In this document: positions 1 through 6,373 of the stretch, piece by piece
Layout of the letters: every line of letters begins with the position of its first letter
Numbering within the stretch: position 1 is the first letter of the stretch
Assembly: GCA_015232735.1 (NCBI GenBank)
Contig: JADFZC010000147.1
Span: 1-6,422 of the forward strand
DNA length: 6,422 bases
Direction: 5' to 3'
Origin: Oligoflexales bacterium
GTDB lineage: Bacteria > Bdellovibrionota > Oligoflexia > Oligoflexales > Oligoflexaceae
Translations under genes and position numbers: made by a program
Notes under the pieces: generated by a model
The model's input: only the letters and a program-made list of their open reading frames with translations
Databases searched by the model: none
What the model was told of the DNA's origin: nothing

Positions 1-2867
1 ACCAAAACCCCGCTGCGGTAGTCTACATAGGTTGTCGATCCACCGCTATAGTACGAACGCGTTCCACCCCAAATGAATGCCTTCTTCAAGGAGGGGATCA
101 AAAGGGCCACATCGGCGTTATATATCGGCCACAGGGGCGGTGTTGTGGCGTCGCTCGAATAGGATCCAAAAAAGGAATACATGGCAGATCCGCTTGCCTG
201 ATTTACGATATAAAATGAATAACCGTTGCTCAACACAATAAGTTCGTTTCCAACCGTGATTGGGGGGTAATATGTATACAGCGCATAGGAGGCACTTGCA
301 AGGTTTCCGCTTGTCCAGATATTCGAGCTCGCATTGTAATTAAGAAGGCTGTAACTGCTGTTGTATGAGCTGAAGAAATGAAGCAGATTGCTGTCATCCG
401 GATCCACATTTGCGCCATGATAACCTGGATAAATATTGCTCCGAATAAATGTATTTGCCGGCAGGTTGGCTTTCTGAGTTACGGTGGCGGCTTCCAGATC
501 CAAAAGATAACTTGTCATGTTGCTGGAAGAATTGGAAACTCCGCCAGCGATAAACATCTTGCCTGAAAGAGGCAGCATGCCTGCATCATACAGTGCAGGA
601 ACTCCGGAAACATATTTTTCCGCCAGCCATGGATTCCCAGCGGGAAGCTGCTGACTGTCATAAAGGGTATATGCAAAATCATATGTCGATCCATTCCAAT
701 GGCCGGAACTCGAAACAAAAATCAGATATCTGCCGTCACTTTCAACATTATGCCATGAATATGACGAAAGAGTCGGCGCCGAATCCTGGGGATCGGGATC
801 AATCCAGCTGTTTCCAGTCAGATCGTAGGCAAATAAATCATTTTTATTGTTTCCGCTGTTGTCCTGTCCGAACAACAGAAAAACATAATTGCCGGCTTTT
901 TGAAGAAGGAAGTTCCTCCGGGCTGTTGGCAGATAATCCCCGGTTGTCGTATTGAGACTGCTCCATAGATTGGTCGTTGGATTATAGCGTCCGCCAGTCA
1001 GACTACTGTCGCCGTCAAAGCCCACCACAACAACCTCGCTCCCAGTCCAGACAGCGTTATAATAATGGTAATAGCTGCTGCCATCCAAACGGCGCATCTG
1101 GGGGGCATTTGTTGTTGAGGTGATGTCATCGTAGCACTTGTTGACTGTGGTCTTGGCAAGTGAAACAGTGGATGAAAAGGGGTCATTGATATTCATAAAC
1201 CGGACCTTCCCGCTATCACCCTTGTAGAAAATATATGCGTAATAAATTCCACAGTTACTGAATTTATCAAGAATACTAACGCTTTTTGACGTTTTTATGG
1301 ATTCAAATGTAAGACTTGTCGGTACCGTATAGGCAGCATACCCGATCTGATAATAAAAGGCCATCTCCTCTGCCGTCGAAGGATTTACAATACTGGAGAA
1401 ATTCAAAGTCAAAGGGGATGAGCTCACGCTCACGCTGAACTGCGGTACGAAATAGGAGGTTCCATTTGAAAAATAGTCCAGATAGAAGCTCTTGGTTATG
1501 ACATCAGACTCGAGACCGTTGGCATTTGCGTACTTCACAAGCAAATTATTGCTGAAAGGACTCTGGATATAGCCATTGACTGAAGCTGTTATGTCTATGA
1601 TATTTTCAATATCGAAATTAAATGTGTAGTTTGTCTTGATAGGCCGCCAAAGTCCCTCACTGTAGGAATCCTTGACCATCATGAGCACTCCATCGCTTGG
1701 AGGTATCAGCATGAGCTCGGCATATATTGAGGGAATGATGCTCTGCCCGCCACCGGTGGTAAATTTGTTAGTGATGCTGAATGAACCATTTTCACTGGTT
1801 TCTAATCCAAGAGTGACATCTTCAATAGCCGTATTCTGGGAACCTTCAACACTGACAGACTCGACCTGCCCTCTGTCAAAACCATCCTTCTCAAAAAACA
1901 GGTTGTGAGTTCCCGGGGGAACATCCGATATGGTGTAACTGCCATCGGTACCGCTAAGCGCACTGTAACTTGTACCGGGTATGTATACAGAAATGCCCGC
2001 ATAGTCGCTGATTCCCGAATCAGCAGTCAATGTAACCTTGCCCGATATGGAACCGAATTTCTGGAGTTTGATTCTGCCGACCGAGGTGGCTATCCCGGTG
2101 ACTGACCTTACCTGATTTACACGGATGCCGCGGTTAGGCGCCTGCGTCACCAGCGACAACGATGAGATATTTAATGAACTTCCTGTTACGATGATATCGT
2201 GCTGCCCTGGAGGCACCTCATTTATGAAAAACTGGCCGCTTTTGCTTAGATTTAATTTGTTGGTACTGGCTCTTCCAACGATGAATCCATCTGCAGAACA
2301 CGGGTCGACATCGGATGGTATATCGATTATGAGCTGACCGGTCAGACCTGACGGCTCGGGTATGCTGCTCTGTGCTGTAGGACATGCCATCGCCAGTGCC
2401 GCTACACCACTTACGGAGGCTGCTGTTGATGACGTGGAGGAACTTCCTGAAGAAGTTGAAGTGGTTGACGTCGATGTCGTGGCTACGGCAGCCTGGGTGG
2501 TTGACGTCGTCGACGCTGTTGCAGCAGGAACGGAAATTGAAACATCATTCACTTTTATATAGGATGTCCCATCGCAGGTAAATATGGTGCGGTCGGCAAC
2601 AGAATAGACAAGATTGTTTTTTATGCTTTCACTGCACAGTGGAAATTCCTGCTGACTGTTGAATATCGAGATTGACGGCTGGGGATTGACATTTCCCCCA
2701 GCGCCTCCACCGCCATTATCCCCACCACCTGAACTTTTACCTGAACATCCGCCGACTGATAAAAAAGTGATAATGATCATGGCAACCATTGCGCTGAAGA
2801 TGCAATGACATCTGCAGTAAAAAAAATGGTCCTTTGTATCGTTTCCAAAACAGTCATCGAAGGGCAT
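1..2867 (-). CDS. Large secreted lipoprotein with carboxypeptidase-regulatory-like and kelch-type repeat domains (partial, 3' end outside window)
   Basis: An uninterrupted frame of 955 codons runs from ATG at 2867 to the left edge without a stop, so the C-terminus is missing. The start is fixed by AGGAGG five bases upstream. Residues about 24-41 form a hydrophobic signal ending in the lipobox V-G-G-C, with lipidated Cys41 followed by Ser, which suggests an outer-membrane or surface lipoprotein. A Gly-rich stretch (46-58) follows, then a small module with Cys78 and Cys98, then a Ser/Thr-rich linker (about 113-154). Two beta-sandwich units resembling carboxypeptidase regulatory domains lie at about 173-229 and 272-353; each has the characteristic EVPPG/DVPPG turn. 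From about 600 onward there are kelch-like blades: a GGRYNPTTNLW motif at 625-635, another ending in LTGNSW, FIAGG at 772-776 and FIWGG near 931-935, as in a beta-propeller. Family knowledge suggests binding or display at the cell surface; no catalytic motif is visible. Its specific role is unknown. It is transcribed divergently from the metallopeptidase gene. Confidence 0.88.
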   Translation of the reverse strand, partial: MPFDDCFGNDTKDHFFYCRCHCIFSAMVAMIIITFLSVGGCSGKSSGGGDNGGGGAGGNVNPQPSISIFNSQQEFPLCSESIKNNLVYSVADRTIFTCDGTSYIKVNDVSISVPAATASTTSTTQAAVATTSTSTTSTSSGSSSTSSTAASVSGVAALAMACPTAQSSIPEPSGLTGQLIIDIPSDVDPCSADGFIVGRASTNKLNLSKSGQFFINEVPPGQHDIIVTGSSLNISSLSLVTQAPNRGIRVNQVRSVTGIATSVGRIKLQKFGSISGKVTLTADSGISDYAGISVYIPGTSYSALSGTDGSYTISDVPPGTHNLFFEKDGFDRGQVESVSVEGSQNTAIEDVTLGLETSENGSFSITNKFTTGGGQSIIPSIYAELMLIPPSDGVLMMVKDSYSEGLWRPIKTNYTFNFDIENIIDITASVNGYIQSPFSNNLLVKYANANGLESDVITKSFYLDYFSNGTSYFVPQFSVSVSSSPLTLNFSSIVNPSTAEEMAFYYQIGYAAYTVPTSLTFESIKTSKSVSILDKFSNCGIYYAYIFYKGDSGKVRFMNINDPFSSTVSLAKTTVNKCYDDITSTTNAPQMRRLDGSSYYHYYNAVWTGSEVVVVGFDGDSSLTGGRYNPTTNLWSSLNTTTGDYLPTARRNFLLQKAGNYVFLLFGQDNSGNNKNDLFAYDLTGNSWIDPDPQDSAPTLSSYSWHNVESDGRYLIFVSSSGHWNGSTYDFAYTLYDSQQLPAGNPWLAEKYVSGVPALYDAGMLPLSGKMFIAGGVSNSSSNMTSYLLDLEAATVTQKANLPANTFIRSNIYPGYHGANVDPDDSNLLHFFSSYNSSYSLLNYNASSNIWTSGNLASASYALYTYYPPITVGNELIVLSNGYSFYIVNQASGSAMYSFFGSYSSDATTPPLWPIYNADVALLIPSLKKAFIWGGTRSYYSGGSTTYVDYRSGVL
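2461..2509 (-). repeat. In-frame 13-bp direct repeat within the Ser/Thr linker
   Basis: The 13-mer GTGGTTGACGTCG (plus-strand reading) occurs at 2461-2473 and again at 2497-2509, with a period of 36 bases, or 12 codons. Each copy encodes part of the Thr/Ser-rich linker in the minus-strand lipoprotein. The spacing preserves the frame, so the linker may have grown by duplication or slippage. Confidence 0.6.
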
Positions 2868-2872
2868 ATATT

Positions 2873-2878
2873 CCTCCT
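2873..2878 (-). promoter_or_regulatory. Ribosome binding site of the large lipoprotein gene
   Basis: On the minus strand this reads AGGAGG, a perfect Shine-Dalgarno core, with a 5-base spacer to the ATG at 2867. It decides the start. The internal ATGs at codons 27 and 30 would leave a signal peptide of only about 11-14 residues with no basic n-region, so they are unlikely starts. Confidence 0.8.
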
Positions 2879-2978
2879 GGCAGATTATTTGGATTTCTGC
2901 TCCAATAAATCCAGGACATCATTTAACCGATCATACAAATCAATAAGACCGCAATTCATTTCACCAATATCACCTGTT

Positions 2979-3005
2979 TTATCGACATCTATCAAAATAT
3001 CTTTA
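2979..3005 (-). promoter_or_regulatory. Putative sigma-28 (FliA)-like promoter driving the large lipoprotein gene
   Basis: On the minus strand the sequence reads TAAA, 15 bases, then GTCGATAA. It matches the sigma-28 consensus TAAA-N15-GCCGATAA at 11 of 12 positions with the exact spacing. The predicted transcript start, about 6-7 bases downstream near 2972, would give a leader of about 105 bases before the ATG at 2867. The match was found by eye and has no experimental support. No convincing TTGACA/TATAAT pair was seen for this gene, which makes the alternative promoter class more plausible. Confidence 0.4.
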
Positions 3006-3096
3006 AAATACCAGGGATTGACCGTTTAAAGCCGGAAAGAGCCCATTCAAAAAACCATGGAAAATAAAGAATTAATTGTTTTTTTTTACATTTTTC

Positions 3097-3123
3097 TCAA
3101 GCCGGATCAGACAGTTCCGATAA
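3097..3123 (+). promoter_or_regulatory. Putative sigma-28-like (or weak sigma-70) promoter driving the metallopeptidase gene
   Basis: The sequence reads TCAA, 15 bases, then TCCGATAA: 10 of 12 matches to TAAA-N15-GCCGATAA at exact spacing. The overlapping TAAAAT at 3121-3126 could instead act as a sigma-70 -10 box, but no -35 element lies at the right distance. An AT-rich tract with a T-run at about 3068-3090 sits where an UP element would be. The predicted start near 3130 falls at the base of a hairpin and gives a leader of about 63 bases before the GTG at 3193. Confidence 0.3.
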
Positions 3124-3128
3124 AATGA

Positions 3129-3154
3129 CCGTCGTCGTTATTTTATGACGATGG
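3129..3154 (+). promoter_or_regulatory. Imperfect inverted repeat / 5' leader hairpin upstream of the metallopeptidase gene
   Basis: CCGTCGTC (3129-3136) pairs with GACGATGG (3147-3154) in all eight positions, one of them a G-U wobble, around a 10-base loop. It has no following U-run, so it is not a terminator. It starts at the transcription start predicted from the adjacent promoter motif. It could therefore be a stabilising 5' mRNA hairpin, or an operator for a dimeric regulator. The alternative ATG at 3145 lies at the loop/stem junction. Confidence 0.35.
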
Positions 3155-3179
3155 CAGTTTATTTATATAAAGCCAATAT

Positions 3180-3183
3180 AGGA
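3180..3183 (+). promoter_or_regulatory. Ribosome binding site supporting the GTG start at 3193
   Basis: AGGA lies nine bases upstream of the GTG at 3193. The longer alternative start, ATG at 3145, has no purine-rich site in front of it and is embedded in a hairpin. With the GTG start the protein begins with two lysines and a 20-residue lipoprotein signal peptide of classic form, which favours this start. Confidence 0.5.
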
Positions 3184-3192
3184 TCATACCCT

Positions 3193-5088
3193 GTGAAAAA
3201 ATTCGGAGGCGCTTTCAGATTCAACATCCTATTCATCCTGCTTTGCGGATGCAGCGGTGAGGTAAGACAGGCAATCTCCGTTCACAAACCTTACAAACAC
3301 GTTGTTATCTTACCGCCTGTAGAAGGAATCATCAACCAGACAGAAAAAGACGCGGAATTTGCTACCGCTATCGAATCCATTCTCATTGAGCATAATTTGC
3401 CAAAAAATATAAAGCTTATAAAAGAAAATCGCAGTTTCAGTTATCAATTAGTGCTCAAGACTGAAAACTTCTCGTTTTGTCTCAACGGCGTAAAATTATG
3501 CAAATTTGAGATCAAAAGCATAAAGCTTGAGAACGGGCAAATCTTTGTCACGGGGGATATTCCCTTATCCATCGAACCGAAAAGCAACCGTTCATCTGAA
3601 AATGAACAAACTGTTAATGAGCCTGTTAAAAATCATATGGACGATGACACTTCATCATTCGAAACCGGAAAATGTCTTTTCCAGCAGAATGGCGAACTCA
3701 TTCCAGCCACTAAAATTATCTTTCGAAAGGAAGGGTTGCCATACGAGGCTTACGTTGCAGACGGCAGAATCCTTGAAATCAATGACCGATTCATCAATGC
3801 CGAAGGAAAGGCGCATATCTGGAACAGCAACCCTGTCAAAGGCAAGATTACGGAATATACATTTCCCATTGCAAATGAAAATGGCCCCCTTGCCAACAAA
3901 AACTTTGTAACCATAACAAGTCATCAAGAAAAAGCCATTGGAAACAAGGGGACATTTGATTTTCCACCACAGAAGGATCCGCGTTTTGAAGAGACGTCTC
4001 TGTTCACAAATGCAAACAGAATTCTTGCATGGTTTAAAAATCTTGGGGTCGACCAGTTCTCCGAACAGGCAATACCCCTGATAATTGATGACGACATGAC
4101 AGATTCGTCTATGATCAACAATTCTGTCTATACAATCCCTGATGACAAAACCCCCCCGACTGTCATTGTCGGCAAAGGTGATGACAAAAATCTTAAGAAC
4201 CTTAGAACAGACAGCAGCGTAATATTCCATGAACTCAGCCATCATTTTATATACCGCACAATAAAAACCCTTCAGGGAGATTCGATTGTCTATCATGAGG
4301 GACTTTCGGATTACTTCGCTGCAGCTGTCAGCAATGATCCATGCATCGGTCCCGGAACCTGTCCGGAAAATTCAAATATATGTTATCTGCCGGGAGAGTG
4401 CCTTAGAACAGCTTCAAACAATCTCGCTCTCGGCAGTCCTGATATGCCAAAAGATTTTCATCTCAAAGGACAGATCATATCAGGAACTCTTTGGTCGATA
4501 CGTTCCCTCCTTGAACCTTCCGTCAGAGATTCGTTCGACCGTTTCGCAGTCCATGCGGTTTCATTCCTATCATCAAGTCCAGATATTGCTGACTTTGGCG
4601 ATGTTCTCCTTATCGCTGACTCACAGCTCAATAAAGGATCTTTCTGCAATCTGATCAAACAGGAACTTTCAAGGCGTGCCTTTCCGTTCAATGATCAGAG
4701 ATTTTTATGTCAAACTACTATGCCTTCGAAAGCCGAAGGGGCATTAAAAGATATCGAAGAGGCAAATATCAGGCAAAAGGAACAGTCCGGCTTGTATAAT
4801 AAAAACGAAACAAACACAGATAACACTTCATGGGAAACGTCTCATCTTTCAAAAAACGACCTTAAAAAGGAGAATCCTCCAGAGATCCAAAATAAGACCA
4901 CGAACGAAAAAGATCAAAATACCGCACAGTCACAGCCTTCCAGCCTGAAAGATGAACACAGCCCATATTGCGGCATCTTCCCGGGAAATTTTAGGTACAA
5001 GTTCATATGGCTGAATATTTTGTTTCTGGCTCTGCCCTTGATTTGCTCCTTAAATACAGGCAAAGCATGCACCATTCGGCGGAAGTGA
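3193..5088 (+). CDS. Lipoprotein zinc metallopeptidase, thermolysin-like gluzincin (M4/M36-type), with C-terminal membrane/sorting tail
   Basis: With the GTG start the protein has 631 residues; the open frame extends upstream to ATG at 3145 (647 residues). The N-terminus is a short basic and hydrophobic signal ending in the lipobox L-C-G-C, with lipidated Cys20 followed by Ser. Residues about 21-260 are an unrecognised, propeptide-like region. A segment at 265-285 (FEE...ANRILAWFKNLG) resembles the helix preceding the catalytic part of M4/M36 peptidases. The zinc site is HELSHH (His346, catalytic Glu347, His350), and the third ligand is Glu369 in HEGLSDYF, spaced almost as in thermolysin. His423 in DFHLKGQIISGTLW is a candidate for the thermolysin His231 equivalent. 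Four cysteines (384, 390, 397, 403) between these sites may form two disulfides. Residues about 515-591 are a polar, charged low-complexity linker. They are followed by Cys593-Gly, a hydrophobic helix (about 604-621) and a terminal RRK. Extracytoplasmic proteolysis is well supported; the substrate is unknown. Confidence 0.85.
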   Translation: MKKFGGAFRFNILFILLCGCSGEVRQAISVHKPYKHVVILPPVEGIINQTEKDAEFATAIESILIEHNLPKNIKLIKENRSFSYQLVLKTENFSFCLNGVKLCKFEIKSIKLENGQIFVTGDIPLSIEPKSNRSSENEQTVNEPVKNHMDDDTSSFETGKCLFQQNGELIPATKIIFRKEGLPYEAYVADGRILEINDRFINAEGKAHIWNSNPVKGKITEYTFPIANENGPLANKNFVTITSHQEKAIGNKGTFDFPPQKDPRFEETSLFTNANRILAWFKNLGVDQFSEQAIPLIIDDDMTDSSMINNSVYTIPDDKTPPTVIVGKGDDKNLKNLRTDSSVIFHELSHHFIYRTIKTLQGDSIVYHEGLSDYFAAAVSNDPCIGPGTCPENSNICYLPGECLRTASNNLALGSPDMPKDFHLKGQIISGTLWSIRSLLEPSVRDSFDRFAVHAVSFLSSSPDIADFGDVLLIADSQLNKGSFCNLIKQELSRRAFPFNDQRFLCQTTMPSKAEGALKDIEEANIRQKEQSGLYNKNETNTDNTSWETSHLSKNDLKKENPPEIQNKTTNEKDQNTAQSQPSSLKDEHSPYCGIFPGNFRYKFIWLNILFLALPLICSLNTGKACTIRRK

Positions 5089-5116
5089 TCGGCAACATCT
5101 GGTTATGAGATTTGAG

Positions 5117-6373
5117 TCAGCTGCTTAAGACGGGACTGCAGTATTTTTTACTTTCTGATAATGAAGAATTTTTATAGGCACTGCCGAAGGTGAGTCTGCG
5201 CCAGATTTTTTCGACAGGTCCCATTCCAATGTACTTGAACCAATAGTGACAGAATACAAAAACCAGGAAGTAACAGACAAACCCCATGGCTGTCAGAAAT
5301 GCTGGCCCGACTTTCCAGTAAAGGCCGATTCCGTAATGATAAAGCAAAAGCGATCCGAAAATGGTATGCAAAAGATAGGCGGTCAACGACAACCGTCCAA
5401 CCGGAATGAAGAAATATAGAAACCTGGCAGATCTGGGCGAGCTTGCAATCAAAACCATGGAACATATATAAAAACAGGCAAAAGCAATTCCCATTACGGA
5501 ATTGATGACAGATGGAAGATCTTTTATCGCGTATTGGATTAAAAAGAATCCCAATATTGACAGAAAGGAAAAGATCCAGATCCTCTTTATTGTTATGACT
5601 CTCTCAAACACCTTTCTGTGAAAGCCGGCCTTACCGGCTGCAAGCCCAAACAGGAAAATGCCAAAAAGCCGTATGTAATATCCAAATAGCGGTATGGCCG
5701 CTTTAAGACTGGTTCCATACCCATGGCCAAACCAGGTATACCACTGAATATAATCGATAATCCTTTGTTTTGTTATATCAAGAAAACCTCCGGAGGCATA
5801 TACCTGCTGGGCCATCGCCTCATTGTAGCCAAAATCGAATAAGCTAAGATTTAGGGCAATGTCGCCTTGCCAGATCTGGAAATGGGATAAAATTGCAACT
5901 CCAATTTCAACAAAGCTGAAACCAAGGCACATGACCGCTAGCCAAATTGTCTGCCTCACAGAAAGTCTAAAACATGGTACTAAAAAGAAACCCAGCCAGG
6001 CATAGGTCAGAAGAATATCGCCGCTCCACACAAACATGATATGCAGTATGCCAAATATGGCCAGAAAAAAGAGCCGGCGCATCATCAACCGATATGAATA
6101 CAGTCCTTTTGACTTAAGGTTGTCTATGAAAATAAACATGCTTAGTCCAAAAAGAAATGCAAAAATTGGATAAAAACGCTGATTTAAAAAGATCATGCTG
6201 AATCGGTTCGCCAATTCATCAAGGGGCCCTGAAATGCCTCCGTAATTCAGTGTCATTTCACTTACCTTTGAATTTATCGAAGGCAGATTCACCATCATTA
6301 TTCCCATCATGGCCAATCCCCTTACGGCATCTATCACAGCGATACGTTTCGGCTTGTTTACAGGTTCATTCAT
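5117..6373 (-). CDS. DUF418 (YeiB-family) multi-pass membrane protein
   Basis: This 418-residue integral membrane protein starts at ATG 6373, preceded by AAGGA with a 7-base spacer. The family hallmarks appear in order. RIAVIDAVRGLAMMGIMMVN (10-29) is the first helix. RFYPIFAFLFG (66-76) is the second. RRLFFLAIFGILHIMFVWSG (99-118) is followed directly by DILLTYAWLG. GRLSLTAYLLH (326-336) is the C-terminal motif, and GPVEKIWRRLTFG (385-397) is the signature at the end of the last helix. I estimate about ten membrane helices. The length is typical of the family, with a polar tail of about 20 residues after the last motif. DUF418 proteins are uncharacterised inner-membrane proteins; some reports place them near acyltransferase-type or transport functions, but no reaction can be assigned. 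The gene converges on the metallopeptidase gene with a 28-bp gap, so it is not in an operon with either lipoprotein gene. Only 49 bp upstream are visible and no promoter could be picked out. Confidence 0.92.
   Translation of the reverse strand: MNEPVNKPKRIAVIDAVRGLAMMGIMMVNLPSINSKVSEMTLNYGGISGPLDELANRFSMIFLNQRFYPIFAFLFGLSMFIFIDNLKSKGLYSYRLMMRRLFFLAIFGILHIMFVWSGDILLTYAWLGFFLVPCFRLSVRQTIWLAVMCLGFSFVEIGVAILSHFQIWQGDIALNLSLFDFGYNEAMAQQVYASGGFLDITKQRIIDYIQWYTWFGHGYGTSLKAAIPLFGYYIRLFGIFLFGLAAGKAGFHRKVFERVITIKRIWIFSFLSILGFFLIQYAIKDLPSVINSVMGIAFACFYICSMVLIASSPRSARFLYFFIPVGRLSLTAYLLHTIFGSLLLYHYGIGLYWKVGPAFLTAMGFVCYFLVFVFCHYWFKYIGMGPVEKIWRRLTFGSAYKNSSLSESKKYCSPVLSS

Larger units (their letters stand above)
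2868..3192. other. Divergent intergenic control region between the two lipoprotein genes
   Basis: This stretch of about 325 bp lies between two start codons pointing away from each other. It contains a minus-strand sigma-28-like motif (2979-3005), a plus-strand sigma-28-like motif (3097-3123), an AT-rich tract with a run of nine T (about 3061-3095) and a hairpin (3129-3154). It also holds a short minus-strand open frame ending at 2885, whose amino-acid composition looks protein-like but which overlaps the minus-strand promoter motif. I see no RNA gene, riboswitch core or mobile-element end here. Confidence 0.6.

Noticed and set aside
593..955. Plus-strand open frame of 120 codons
   Set aside because: It lies opposite the kelch region of the minus-strand lipoprotein, whose frame is continuous and domain-rich. 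The plus-strand translation shows no family features.
2362..2581. Plus-strand frame rich in Val, Asp and Glu
   Set aside because: The skewed composition is the complement of the Ser/Thr linker codons of the lipoprotein, not a separate acidic protein.
2805..3029. Plus-strand open frame of 74 codons spanning the lipoprotein start
   Set aside because: It overlaps the signal-peptide codons, the ribosome site and the promoter motif on the other strand. It has no Shine-Dalgarno of note and no recognisable protein features.
3061..3095. T-run as a rho-independent terminator
   Set aside because: No GC-containing stem precedes the T-run on either strand, and no gene ends upstream of it. An AT-rich promoter-upstream element is the better reading.
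3655..4296. Minus-strand open frame of 213 codons opposite the metallopeptidase gene
   Set aside because: It is fully antisense to the catalytic part of a well-supported peptidase, including the HELSHH codons. It has no recognisable domain, so it is a shadow frame.
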